This document shows, piece after piece, positions 36,125 to 45,776 of a DNA stretch of 64,000 bases (position 1 is the first letter of the stretch; each line of letters starts with the position of its first letter). The translations under genes and the position numbers were made by a program. The notes beneath the pieces were generated by a model. It worked only from the letters and a program-made list of their open reading frames with translations. It did not search any database and had not been told where the DNA came from. The DNA is from Flavobacterium anhuiense. Lineage in GTDB: Bacteria > Bacteroidota > Bacteroidia > Flavobacteriales > Flavobacteriaceae. The DNA is taken from assembly GCF_900101855.1 (NCBI RefSeq), contig NZ_FMVC01000005.1:310001-374000 (forward strand). The letters are read 5' to 3'.

Positions 36125-36700
36125 TTATTCTTCCGAGTCTATTTGATCTTTAAACGATGTGACTTTTACAGGACCAATACCACCTAAATAATGGATTGCT
36201 GAACAAAAAGGATGATTTTGAATCATAGTTTTTAAGCTCTCAAGGTTTTGATCAAAATAGGGGAGTTTTACTTTTCTTCCTGTAATGAGCTTTATGAGAT
36301 GATCATTTTCTAAAGGATAAATTTTAAAAAGAGGTTTTCGTGCAGCATAAAAAAGACTTTCGTCATCAGCAATAAAAGAAATTTCTCCACGGTTTTCTTT
36401 TAGTTTTTGCGGATTGGTTTTTAATAAATGAATAATCTTAGCCTCAATTTTACTCACCATTTCATCTACACTTTTTTCAGTAGTTTGTACAATCAAATAA
36501 AGATTTTGGCTCGTAATAAGATATCCGTTTATGAAAAAAAAGATTTTGTCGTCGAAGTCATTTAAAGCCATTGCAATGATGGTGTTGACATAATTGGAAT
36601 CGAAATATTTTTTCCAGTTTCCAATTTTAAGCGTCACTTTATGACGGTGTAATTGTGGCGCAGCAACTGCAACTTTTTTTATATTTTCATCTTTTTTCAT
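36125..36700 (-). CDS. eCIS accessory protein, possibly derived from an HUH (Y1/RAYT) transposase fold
   Basis: 191 residues, no signal, no membrane segment. The segment HKVTLKIGNWKKYFDSNYVN and following, then FFFINGYLITSQNLYLIVQT, aligns by eye with the core of IS200/RAYT-type transposases. In those, the second strand is followed by MPNHxHLLV. Here the HUH histidines are replaced (QNLYLIV) and no catalytic tyrosine is evident, so it would be catalytically dead. It sits between the AAA+ ATPase (6-base gap) and the cargo genes, a place where a cargo adaptor or regulator would fit. The fold suggestion is weak and the function unknown. Confidence 0.5.
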   Translation of the reverse strand: MKKDENIKKVAVAAPQLHRHKVTLKIGNWKKYFDSNYVNTIIAMALNDFDDKIFFFINGYLITSQNLYLIVQTTEKSVDEMVSKIEAKIIHLLKTNPQKLKENRGEISFIADDESLFYAARKPLFKIYPLENDHLIKLITGRKVKLPYFDQNLESLKTMIQNHPFCSAIHYLGGIGPVKVTSFKDQIDSEE

Positions 36701-36706
36701 AATGCG

Positions 36707-38074
36707 TCAATTCATTTGAGTAACCATAAGGGTTTTGTTCTCCTTTTTAAATTCACGTCTAATGCCTTCCAATAAATCTTGCTGACCCACTATAGTTTCA
36801 TTCTTCTGAATGGCAGCCAGAGCGCAAAAACGCAATACATTAATTATTGCGCCGCCAGCCAATTCATAGTTTTCGGCAATATTTTCGATATCAATAGCAG
36901 GATCAAGTTGACATTTTCCTGAAAAGGCTTTTTCCCACAATAGCATTCTTTCTTCGGCGGTTGGCATTGTAAAATGAATCATCGATTGAAACCTTCTCGA
37001 GAAAGCTTCGTCCATATTTTCTTTTAAGTTGGATGCTAGAATAACAACTCCAGGGAAATCTTCAATTCGTTGAAGTAAGTATCCCGTTTGCTGATTGGCG
37101 TGCCGATCGTTTGAAGAGGAAGCATTGGTTCTTTTTCCGAAAAGCGCATCGGCTTCATCAAAAAATAAAATCCAATCCTTATGTTGTGCGACATCAAATA
37201 TTTTGGATAGATTTTTTTCGGTTTCACCGATATATTTTGAAACAATCATAGAAAGATCGACTCTGTATACTTCTCTGTTTGTACTTTTTCCGAGTAAAGT
37301 TGCCGTAAGCGTTTTTCCAGTTCCAGGAGGTCCGTAAAAAAGGGTTCGATAGCCAGGTTTTATTTTGTTTTCAAGACCCCATTCTTTCATAAGAGTTTCG
37401 CCATGATTAAGCCAAGCATTAATTTCCATGACCTGATTCATAACATGTTCTTCGAGAACCAAATCGTCCCAGTTTAAATTGGTCGAAATTTGTTGAGCTG
37501 GAAACGAAACACTATGTTCCAATTTAGGCAGAGTGCCCGTTATGAAAAAGTTTAGCCAGCGTTCATTAATCGAAAGAACCTGATTTAGAATGGGAACATT
37601 AGATTCTGAAGTTTCCAAAACCAAAACCTGTTCTTTGACAAGAATATTCGATGTGTTTAAAATGTTGAGCAATTCAATTCGTAATTCTGGATTAACAGCC
37701 GTAATCAAAAAGGAAAGCGTTTGGCCCGTAGGCAGAAAACCGCTGTGGTTTTTATTAACAACACCACCAAATTCAGTAAAACCACGATCATACATCGCAT
37801 TTTTGCTAAAGAAAATATCTAGAACTTCAGGTTTAATCTGAGGCGCTAGAATCAAAGCAAGACAAAGCCGTTCGTAGAGATTCAAGTTCCATTCGGCTAA
37901 TTTTTTATAATAAACACTTTCTTCAGTATCTTCATTGGCTTCAGGCAATGGAATATCTTGCCATCGGTTTTCGTGGCCTTCTTGAAGCAGATAACTGCAA
38001 ATAACCTGATCGATTACCTTTTGCAGCCAATCCATTTCATTATACAAAACCAAAATATTGGAATTAGTTTCCAT
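36707..38074 (-). CDS. eCIS AAA+ ATPase (Afp15/Pvc15-like)
   Basis: 455 residues. An all-helical N-terminal half is followed by one AAA+ module: Walker A GPPGTGKT (248-255), Walker B ILFFDEADALFGKR, sensor-1 region VVILASNLKENMD, and arginine fingers in EAFSRRFQSMIHF. In Afp and PVC particles the equivalent ATPase is needed for assembly or for cargo loading and is not part of the finished particle. It overlaps the upstream gene by 11 bases. It is close in type to the CDC48-like ATPases found in nearly all eCIS clusters. Confidence 0.92.
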   Translation of the reverse strand: METNSNILVLYNEMDWLQKVIDQVICSYLLQEGHENRWQDIPLPEANEDTEESVYYKKLAEWNLNLYERLCLALILAPQIKPEVLDIFFSKNAMYDRGFTEFGGVVNKNHSGFLPTGQTLSFLITAVNPELRIELLNILNTSNILVKEQVLVLETSESNVPILNQVLSINERWLNFFITGTLPKLEHSVSFPAQQISTNLNWDDLVLEEHVMNQVMEINAWLNHGETLMKEWGLENKIKPGYRTLFYGPPGTGKTLTATLLGKSTNREVYRVDLSMIVSKYIGETEKNLSKIFDVAQHKDWILFFDEADALFGKRTNASSSNDRHANQQTGYLLQRIEDFPGVVILASNLKENMDEAFSRRFQSMIHFTMPTAEERMLLWEKAFSGKCQLDPAIDIENIAENYELAGGAIINVLRFCALAAIQKNETIVGQQDLLEGIRREFKKENKTLMVTQMN

Positions 38075-38987
38075 ACGCTCCGAATAGTTTTTCTACATCG
38101 TCCAAATTAGCATCAGCCCATTTAAAATATAACAAGGCCGTATTAGGATTTAACTCATTGCATTGCAGCATATCCAAATAAAAACCTTGTGCATTTTGCA
38201 TGATCATCTGAGTGTTGTAATCAGTGTCATTATGAAAATTAGAATCAAAAAAAGAATCTGTCCATGCGCTTACATTGTTTTCTCTGGCAATAAAATCACT
38301 AATGAAATACGATAGTTTTTCGTCTTGAACGACTAATTTTTTAGCCTTAAAATAAGCGGGTTTTCTTTTGGTTTCTCTATGATAATATTCAATATCTTTT
38401 GACTGGATTGTTTTGGTTTTAGAATGTCCAAAAATATCTGTCAGACCAAAGTTTTCTGCTTCGCAAGCCAATTCCAATTCTGCATTTGCTTCCCCAGCTG
38501 TAGCGAGAGTTGTATTTTTGGCTGTAGCACTTTCTGTTACCACATAAAGCTCTCTGAAAGAGTATAAAGTTTGGGTCAGTTTTATAATTAACTGCTGCTG
38601 GATTTCGTTCCAATTATTAATCTTTACAGATTCTGGTTCTTCGGCTTTAAAAATGAAACTTCCTTTATGGGCGAAAGCCAGTATTTGTTTGCTGAATTCA
38701 AAATCGCCTTCAATAGAACCATGCGCAAGAGATCGTCCAGAATAAGGTTTTGAAATGCCATCGCTAAAATTCCAATTGGCGTCATTTAATGCAATTACGC
38801 CACTAATATCTGCATCGTGATGCGATATAATGCCATTGCGATAAATGTTTCCCAAAAGAATGATTTCGCCATTTTTAATTTGGAAATAATCACCAGGAAA
38901 AAGACTTTTATTCAACGGTTTTGTAGGCAGAAATCCTCCTGTTTTTAAATAAAACTGTCTATAGAAATTCTTGTTAGTATAATTCAT
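38064..38987 (-). CDS. Conserved-looking eCIS accessory protein of unknown function
   Basis: 307 residues, soluble. The first 130 residues look beta-rich (GDYFQIKNGEIILLGNIYRN, GSIEGDFEFSKQILAFAHKG). The C-terminal 150 look helical, with a long charged stretch. No motif points to an enzyme. Its end overlaps the ATPase start, so the two are translated together and may work together in loading or assembly. I do not recognise a family. Confidence 0.6.
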   Translation of the reverse strand: MNYTNKNFYRQFYLKTGGFLPTKPLNKSLFPGDYFQIKNGEIILLGNIYRNGIISHHDADISGVIALNDANWNFSDGISKPYSGRSLAHGSIEGDFEFSKQILAFAHKGSFIFKAEEPESVKINNWNEIQQQLIIKLTQTLYSFRELYVVTESATAKNTTLATAGEANAELELACEAENFGLTDIFGHSKTKTIQSKDIEYYHRETKRKPAYFKAKKLVVQDEKLSYFISDFIARENNVSAWTDSFFDSNFHNDTDYNTQMIMQNAQGFYLDMLQCNELNPNTALLYFKWADANLDDVEKLFGAYGN

Positions 38988-39055
38988 AACCTTAAAAAAT
39001 TAGAATTAAAGTCCACTGAATGCAGGATTGAAAACAGTGGACATTTTAATTTGTC

Positions 39056-39895
39056 TTAAGAAGCATAAGCCGCAGCAGTTGCAGCAGCTAAACTAGATTG
39101 AAGCGACTGAAGTTTGATTTGCGCTTTGCTTAAATTGCTTGTTGCAATAACCAATTGTCTTCCAGTTTCGTCATTTGCAGTATTTGCTTTGTCATAAGCA
39201 ATCTGAGCATTTTTATACGCATTGTATATTAATCCTCTAATCGAAGAATCAGAAGGGGATGGTGCAGGTAAAGTTGCTTCTAAAGACTTGCTATTTGTTA
39301 AAGTAAAATACAATTTAGCTGCCTGTTTAGTTTCTAGAGTAATTGCTTCTTCAGATTCAAGAACAGAAGCTTCTGCAGCCAATGTAGATTTTAAAGCAAC
39401 AAGCGTAAGAGCAACGGCATTGTTTGCGTCTGTGCCTGCAGTGTTGATTCTGGTAATTAAATCATCAGAAATTAACGGATTAAGCGCTTTTTTGCGAATT
39501 ACAAGATTAGACAGTTTATTAATTATTTCTACAGAATAAATTAATTTGCTAATCAAATCGCTAATCCAAATGCTCACTCTTTTTGAATCCTGAGTTGCAG
39601 TTGCCGTTTTTGAAAAGGCATTTTCTGAATTAAGTGCCAAATCGTATGCATTTTGAACAACTTGATCTATTAAGTTTTTATTGCTTAAAGCATGAGAACG
39701 ATTACTTTCTGAAACCAATAAATAACCTTGATATCTCGTTGCTTTTTCATTCAGCGAGTTTACAATGGTTTGCTGCTGCTGTACAATTGCAGTTGCATCA
39801 ACCACTTGATTTTTAATCAAGTCTAGTTCAGCTTTTTTCTTTTCTGTAATTCCGTATCTCTGCAAATTAGGACTTGGTGATAATATAGTTTCCAT
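39056..39895 (-). CDS. Coiled-coil eCIS accessory protein A
   Basis: 279 residues, almost entirely helical, with heptad-like Leu/Ala/Ile spacing and an Ala-rich end (LQSLQSSLAAATAAAYAS). No signal peptide or membrane helix. It resembles the first 200 residues of its upstream neighbour in composition and in length of helical run, and the two may bind each other. Candidate roles are a tube-lumen plug, a scaffold, or a fibre. The sequence does not decide between them. Confidence 0.6.
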   Translation of the reverse strand: METILSPSPNLQRYGITEKKKAELDLIKNQVVDATAIVQQQQTIVNSLNEKATRYQGYLLVSESNRSHALSNKNLIDQVVQNAYDLALNSENAFSKTATATQDSKRVSIWISDLISKLIYSVEIINKLSNLVIRKKALNPLISDDLITRINTAGTDANNAVALTLVALKSTLAAEASVLESEEAITLETKQAAKLYFTLTNSKSLEATLPAPSPSDSSIRGLIYNAYKNAQIAYDKANTANDETGRQLVIATSNLSKAQIKLQSLQSSLAAATAAAYAS

Positions 39896-39907
39896 ATAGT
39901 TCAGGTG

Positions 39908-41857
39908 TTAAATGGTTGATGATTTTGAAATTTCTTTTGTAGAATAAGGTATTGGCGTTGTGTTTTGCCAGTCAGAAAGACTGTTGGTGTATTTGGTTTT
40001 AGCGTTTTCACTGCCTTTGTAGTAAGACAACACAACAGGAATATAACTTTTATCCTCAATTAGCGGATTTCCAAAATTATCTGTAGTTGTAGTATCAATA
40101 TGTACACTAAATTCTTGGCCAGAAGCCGCTTTGTGGTGTTTAGCACTCGTAAAGTTTCCAGCAGGAATGTTTTCTGCTAAATTTAAATTGAAGTAAAAAG
40201 CATTGCTGTTTTTAACTGGTTTAGGAGATTTCTCTTTAACCTCTTTCAGTTTAGCATTCAAATCTGTCAATTGGCTTTTTGCAATGCGTAATTTCTCTTT
40301 AGCATCGGCCAAAGCACTTTTCAGACTAAGGCTCTTTTGCTTATCCTGATCCGTTTCTTTATCTTTTTTAGCTCCGTCGGCATTAGCTTGACTAGCAGAA
40401 TTGTTTAAAATTTCTATTTCTTCATTAAGAGATTTAATTTCTGCGTCTACAGCTTTAATTTCTTCTTCTAACTCCATTGTTTCAATTTTGTACTCTAGAG
40501 TTTCCAAATCTTCGTTTGTAGCAATATCATCAGGATAAGGCAAGAAGAAACATCTGTAATCAATTTCATTTGCTTTTAAAACGTCTTCTTTATCTACACT
40601 AAAAGTGATTTTAGACAAATCTTCAGATGCTTGCTCTCTAGAATTTGCTATATTCTTGGCCGTTTTTAAGGTATAAGTCAATGCAAACGTCTCAGAAGGA
40701 GCAGACAAATATTCATCAAACGTATTGATTTCTTTTTTGTAGTTTTCTGTAAAGATGATTAAAAGAAAGGCTACATAATTTTCGCCAAGCACAAGAGGAT
40801 CATTGTCAGAATCTCTAAGTTCTTTGTAGACTATAGATGATTTATATTTTCCTTTGGCATCTGGATTCTGAGAAGCAGGAATACTTTTGCATTGAGCTGG
40901 ATTGCCCACTAATAATTCTGCATTCGAAGCACTAAAAAAAGATTTTTTGCTGTCTTTTACCATAATGATATTATAGCTTAAAACAGGATTTGCCAATCCT
41001 TTGTTTTGTGTTCCAGGATCTCTGTCTTCTGGCGAAAAAGGACTTCTGTAAGCATCAAAATATACGCTAAAAGTGCCCGCTGCAGGATCAAACTGCTTTG
41101 GTACTTCTACAACCAAACTTTGGTTAAATAATGCATTGTTATAGTTATATGCTTTTTTAGAAGCATCATATTCTACTTCACTACACTTTATAGCACCTTC
41201 TGCAGCTCTTGTGGCAATACTTGCTTTAGCTTTTGTATCGTTATCTGCTGTTAGTACAGCAGTAGTTGCTGTTAAATCAGCAGTGGTTACCTGCAATAAA
41301 TTATTGACAGAGGTATTCGTTAACTTAGCGCCGTCAGCAACTGTTGAGGTTGAAACTTCAGCAATCGAAGCTGTGGCTTCCATCGCAAATTGCGAAGTCT
41401 GTTCGGCAATATAAGCCGTTTTGTTAATCAGATTGTAAGCCTCAAGAGCCTGCTGGTAAATTTGAGTTCCATAATCTGCAGCATTGATAATGCTATAAAT
41501 GCTTCCGATATCACTTGCCAGACGCACAATAGAATTTGACGCAATTTGAATGTTAGAGGCACAAACCGCCATATTGCTAAGGGCTTGTGTGACATACGTT
41601 TTTTGCTGATTTGCAGATAATAATAAGTTGTCTGCCATGTTCTTATTCTTAACAACTACATTATTTATATGTTGCTGTTCTTTGTACATTTTGGTTGTTG
41701 CATCGAGTTTTTCCTGCGCAACAATTTCAGCTCCCTCGGCATAATAAAGAGTAAACATTGAAGTGCTCAATTGTGAACTCAATTGTTTTTTGGTCATCTC
41801 CTGACTTTCTAATGATGACAATACACTAGAATGCAGATTTTCATTGTAACTGTTCAT
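39908..41857 (-). CDS. Coiled-coil eCIS accessory protein B with central beta domain
   Basis: 649 residues. Residues 1-240 are Ala/Ser/Asn-rich helical coils. Residues 250-400 form a beta-type domain (FSVYFDAYRSPFSPEDRDPG, VLSYNIIMVKD). Residues 450-540 are a charged coiled coil (LETLEYKIETMELEEEIKAV) and the end is another beta domain (SYIPVVLSYYKGSENAKTKY). The alternation of coils and beta modules suggests an extended or fibrous protein, possibly exterior to the particle. No signal peptide. It follows the tape-measure gene after a 223-base gap that holds a small inverted-repeat element. Confidence 0.6.
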   Translation of the reverse strand: MNSYNENLHSSVLSSLESQEMTKKQLSSQLSTSMFTLYYAEGAEIVAQEKLDATTKMYKEQQHINNVVVKNKNMADNLLLSANQQKTYVTQALSNMAVCASNIQIASNSIVRLASDIGSIYSIINAADYGTQIYQQALEAYNLINKTAYIAEQTSQFAMEATASIAEVSTSTVADGAKLTNTSVNNLLQVTTADLTATTAVLTADNDTKAKASIATRAAEGAIKCSEVEYDASKKAYNYNNALFNQSLVVEVPKQFDPAAGTFSVYFDAYRSPFSPEDRDPGTQNKGLANPVLSYNIIMVKDSKKSFFSASNAELLVGNPAQCKSIPASQNPDAKGKYKSSIVYKELRDSDNDPLVLGENYVAFLLIIFTENYKKEINTFDEYLSAPSETFALTYTLKTAKNIANSREQASEDLSKITFSVDKEDVLKANEIDYRCFFLPYPDDIATNEDLETLEYKIETMELEEEIKAVDAEIKSLNEEIEILNNSASQANADGAKKDKETDQDKQKSLSLKSALADAKEKLRIAKSQLTDLNAKLKEVKEKSPKPVKNSNAFYFNLNLAENIPAGNFTSAKHHKAASGQEFSVHIDTTTTDNFGNPLIEDKSYIPVVLSYYKGSENAKTKYTNSLSDWQNTTPIPYSTKEISKSSTI

Positions 41858-41920
41858 AATAGTTTTTTTAGTTGATTAATTTATATTTCAAGATCGTATT
41901 CAATGGTTTTTTATTCATTT

Positions 41921-42057
41921 AACACATAGAAACATAGGTTTTACTCTCTTAAAAAGACTTTTCAACTCATTCAAATGCACACAGCTACGGCTATGTGTAG
42001 GAAACTTGTTTCTTTTTTTATTCTTTTTTTATGTATAAATCTATGTTTCTATGTGTT
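41921..42057. repeat. MITE-like element with 17-bp terminal inverted repeats inside the eCIS operon
   Basis: AACACATAGAAACATAG at 41921-41937 is exactly inverted at 42041-42057, and the inner flanks continue to pair imperfectly. The centre has an imperfect palindrome around CACACAGCTACGGCTATGTG (41980-41999). The element is 137 bases long, non-coding, and fills most of the longest gap in the operon. It could be an inserted miniature element. As RNA it could fold into a long hairpin and lower expression of the downstream half. Confidence 0.7.
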
Positions 42058-42080
42058 TAAGAATTAAAGGCAATGTTTTG

Positions 42081-45000
42081 TTAATAAGGCCAAATGACAT
42101 GTAAAGGCTTATCCATCCAATGGTATTTCATAATAGAAAAAGCAAAAGGAGATCTGTTGATCAAAATATCATAAGCCCTTTTCTCTACAGTAAGTTCCCA
42201 TTTGTCTTCCAGTTCTACCAGAATTCCGTCGCGTACAAGCCAGTTTCCTCTAAAGCCATCTATGGAAGAATCTCCAATATCTGGCCAATGCGAAATAGCT
42301 GCTTGTATTAAACCGTTTATTAATTGCTTTTCCCGATCAGATATTTCTACAAAATCGGGTACTGTGTCTGTCAATGGTAAACCGCACAAAACTTTATTCA
42401 ATGGCAGATAAACTTCTTCGGTTTCCTGCATTCCTGTGATGACGTACTGTAAATACTGCACAGCTCTAACCTGATGTTCGTTGCTTATAAATTTATTCTC
42501 TGATGTAAGATTCAATCGAGCAAACAGCATTGCGATATAATCGTTCAAGAGCACAATTCCTGCGTTTCTAACCGCAACACCTTGCTTGAGGTTAGTTTTT
42601 GGTTTTTCTTTAATTCTAATTGTTTCCATTTTCGATAGTATTTCGGTTTGTTTTAAAATTGGTGCAGTTTGTTTTTCTGTTCGAAGAATTTCTTTAAAAC
42701 CAAGCTGTAAAGCAGGCGGAAATTGATAGATATATTTTTCCATGTCGGCCAAAAAGTTTTTCTTAGAAATCCCTTTTTTAGTCACCACTTCCCAGATTAG
42801 TTCATTCCATATTTTATCAATAGCGATAAGTCTCCAATTGTCATTGACAACAGCTTTTAAAAGTTTTCGAAGCAAAAGATGCTGCATTTCTTTAGAAGCC
42901 AAACCTTTGATGGTTACAGATCCCAAAACCTGATTGAACTTTTCCAGAATTCTCAAATACGATTCTCTGTTTTTATCCAATTGGCTTGTTGCATTGCACA
43001 AATTATGAAAGTTGATATTGCGGCAAAGCCAATCCATTTGAGCTTCGGGAATAAATTCTTTTTTCATTATTCTAAAGAAAATCTGAGGCTCTTTTACCAT
43101 AATGACATTCAGAATATCTTTGATTTCTATTGTTTTAGAAATGCTGAAATCAGTAGAAATCTGACGTTCGATAATAATGGAAGAAATCCATTTGTATTTT
43201 TCTTTTTCTGATAATACTTGAATCTCAAAAAGTATGTCTGAACTGACAGTCTTTGAAATTTCATTAGAAAGCACATAATCCGAAATCATTTCGCTTTTAA
43301 AAAAATGTTCTAATTCTGTTACAGAGTTTGCTGATTCAAAAGAGTTTGTTTCGTTTTGAATCTGTATTTTTTCCTTTGCAACAGTCTTTTTCAAATACAA
43401 TTTCAGTTCTTTTTGAAGCAGTTTTTCAAATAAGATTTCATTGCCTTTATAAGCTGAATATTTTAAAATCGTGTTCCAGAAAAGTTCGTTTAATTCCCAA
43501 GTAATTTTAGTTTTTGAAGCCGATTTTACGCTATTAATAATGACAGCAGATGTCTTCTGAATCCAGTTCTTTTTCAGCGCAACACCATTTGTCAAGAAAT
43601 AATGCAATAGATTTTCGCTTTCCTTTCTGTCTTGTTTTCGCAGTTCTATAAAACCCGAATCATTAAAATTGGAAGTCAGTAATTGCGCTAATTCTTGCTG
43701 ATCTTGTTGCGATGTATTCTGAATGAGCAATGCAAGCGCAACGGTGTCGATTGAACTTGTATTTCTTAATTGGTTCAAAAATGTCTTTTTGATGGCAACT
43801 CCAAAAGATTTAATTTGTTTGGACTGAATCAGTTTTGCGATAAACTGAAAATAATCGTTGCGTCTTGTGTCAGTTACTTTTTTGGATAATTGCATGATAA
43901 TAGTTTCCAGAAACAAAGAGGAATTATGTTCGGGATGAAACAGTATTTCCTGCATTCCGAGAAGTAATAAATTATCCGTTATCAATTCTTCTGGAAAATC
44001 ATATTTATCCTTTTCGTTCAGAATTTCATAAACAACCTGAATGGTCTGTACGAGCTTTGTCTTTTTATAATTGGCAGTTTTTACCAATAATTGTAGCATT
44101 TCACGATTAAGGACCAGCGGAAGTATTTTCTTTAAAACTTCTTTATTTCCGTATGAAAGCATTACCTCAAAAGCCATTTTAGGATGCAATAAAATGGTTC
44201 TCGTAAGTGATCTTTGCAAATCAATAAAAAAGACACTTTTGGTGCTGTTTTTCTGTAATTCCAGTTCTAATTTGGCAACAAGATTCTTAAAATGAACAGC
44301 TGGATAATTAGAATTATTACGGTTTATTTCCTTGCAGTAAATCGCATTAAGATTGGTATAAATGGTTGCCGAATTATTATTTTTTACCGCCGCAGGAATT
44401 TTAGCATTGGTAAACATCGCCAATAAATGCTCGTGGCTTAGATTATTTTTTCTGCCTAATTCCTTAATGCAGAAAAGCAGAAACGCACTATTGCCAGCAT
44501 TTTTATTTTTAATTAAAAAAAGCATTCCAATTTCCCATAAAGCCTTATTGTCTGTTTTGAGTTTAAAGGTTTGGCTCAGTTTATTCAAATACGTTATCGA
44601 TTCCATTTGAAGAAGCGATGGAGTAGTGTCTAATCTTGAAAAAAGTACTTTTATAGAAGTTTCGTTTAAATCCTCAAGCAGTGAAGCAAGCAGGTTTTCT
44701 TCTTTAAAAATAGGCTGAATAAGGGCATTAAATTTTGTTTTGTTTTCAGTGCTTAATGCCACAATTAATTCGTTCAAATTGTCTTTGTCTGCCTTAAATT
44801 TTCGGCTGTTTTTATTTTGAAGTAATTGTTCAAGTAAACTCCAATAATTTATCTTATAATCATGTAAATGGCTTTCATTTTTTTGTGTTTCATATTCTTG
44901 AGTCAGTATTTTTAGGCAAGCAATAAAATTGTTGTTTTGAGAAGTTTTATCAGAGAGTTTTACAATCGCATTTTCGATCAAAACAATAAGTTCTGCGTAA

Positions 45001-45776
45001 GCAATATTGTAATGATTTGCCATTTGCAGAATACTACTTTTCATGAAAGCGAGCTTATTAAATAGAGTGCCGCGTTCCAGCAATAAAAAGTTAAGAATAA
45101 AGAACCAAAGATTCTTTTTGAAACTGATTGTACTCGTCTGAATAATAGTTTCCTTAACCTGAATGTTTACCATAATAGAGCTAAACTCAATTATCGAACT
45201 ACTATTATTAGGTTCAAGCGCCGCAATTATTTTGGTTATATTTTTTTCGTCAAACTGCCATGCAATTCGTTTTCTAACTTCCTCATGCGTCATTCCCGTT
45301 TCCTTGATAATCGCAATAACCTCAGCTAGATTATTCTGAAGTAATTCTGCCATAATTTGGTTTACAGAACCTTCTTTGTTCTGATAATTCCATGGCAGAT
45401 AACCTTCTAACAAAAAGACCATCAGATTTTCCAGAATCGATTTTTCTTTATTGTAAACCGCGATTCCGTTTTGCTTCTGACTGTTTTGATACAGAATTAA
45501 TTCGGCTATTTTTTCCCTTAATAAATTGCGTATTTTTCGACTTAAGTCAAATTCAAGATCGCCATAATCGCAAGAGCCAAGATCAAGTTCCAGAGATTCA
45601 ATTCGCCAGCTTTGTTCCTGCGGACATAATTCATTAAAAATAGTGGCGACTTCTCTAGGCAACGAGATTTTGCTCCAGGCGCTCAAACGTTCCTGAAGTC
45701 TGTAGCTTTCTTTTTTCTGGTCAAAAGTTGTGTCCCACTTTAGACTTGATACAATATGGCTATTTATTTCTTCCAT
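42081..45776 (-). CDS. eCIS tape-measure protein (Afp14-like, CIS_TMP family)
   Basis: 1231 residues. The N-terminus (SWRIESLELDLGSCDYGDLE) and the C-terminus (AGIVLLNDYIAMLFARLNL, QVRAVQYLQYVITG, LPLNKVLCGLPLTD) match the conserved ends of contractile-injection-system tape-measure proteins. The long middle is helical and repetitive in character. This protein sets tube length during assembly. Its start overlaps the end of the upstream baseplate gene by 17 bases. Middle regions of such proteins vary freely, and no other domain is recognisable here. Confidence 0.85.
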   Translation of the reverse strand: MEEINSHIVSSLKWDTTFDQKKESYRLQERLSAWSKISLPREVATIFNELCPQEQSWRIESLELDLGSCDYGDLEFDLSRKIRNLLREKIAELILYQNSQKQNGIAVYNKEKSILENLMVFLLEGYLPWNYQNKEGSVNQIMAELLQNNLAEVIAIIKETGMTHEEVRKRIAWQFDEKNITKIIAALEPNNSSSIIEFSSIMVNIQVKETIIQTSTISFKKNLWFFILNFLLLERGTLFNKLAFMKSSILQMANHYNIAYAELIVLIENAIVKLSDKTSQNNNFIACLKILTQEYETQKNESHLHDYKINYWSLLEQLLQNKNSRKFKADKDNLNELIVALSTENKTKFNALIQPIFKEENLLASLLEDLNETSIKVLFSRLDTTPSLLQMESITYLNKLSQTFKLKTDNKALWEIGMLFLIKNKNAGNSAFLLFCIKELGRKNNLSHEHLLAMFTNAKIPAAVKNNNSATIYTNLNAIYCKEINRNNSNYPAVHFKNLVAKLELELQKNSTKSVFFIDLQRSLTRTILLHPKMAFEVMLSYGNKEVLKKILPLVLNREMLQLLVKTANYKKTKLVQTIQVVYEILNEKDKYDFPEELITDNLLLLGMQEILFHPEHNSSLFLETIIMQLSKKVTDTRRNDYFQFIAKLIQSKQIKSFGVAIKKTFLNQLRNTSSIDTVALALLIQNTSQQDQQELAQLLTSNFNDSGFIELRKQDRKESENLLHYFLTNGVALKKNWIQKTSAVIINSVKSASKTKITWELNELFWNTILKYSAYKGNEILFEKLLQKELKLYLKKTVAKEKIQIQNETNSFESANSVTELEHFFKSEMISDYVLSNEISKTVSSDILFEIQVLSEKEKYKWISSIIIERQISTDFSISKTIEIKDILNVIMVKEPQIFFRIMKKEFIPEAQMDWLCRNINFHNLCNATSQLDKNRESYLRILEKFNQVLGSVTIKGLASKEMQHLLLRKLLKAVVNDNWRLIAIDKIWNELIWEVVTKKGISKKNFLADMEKYIYQFPPALQLGFKEILRTEKQTAPILKQTEILSKMETIRIKEKPKTNLKQGVAVRNAGIVLLNDYIAMLFARLNLTSENKFISNEHQVRAVQYLQYVITGMQETEEVYLPLNKVLCGLPLTDTVPDFVEISDREKQLINGLIQAAISHWPDIGDSSIDGFRGNWLVRDGILVELEDKWELTVEKRAYDILINRSPFAFSIMKYHWMDKPLHVIWPY

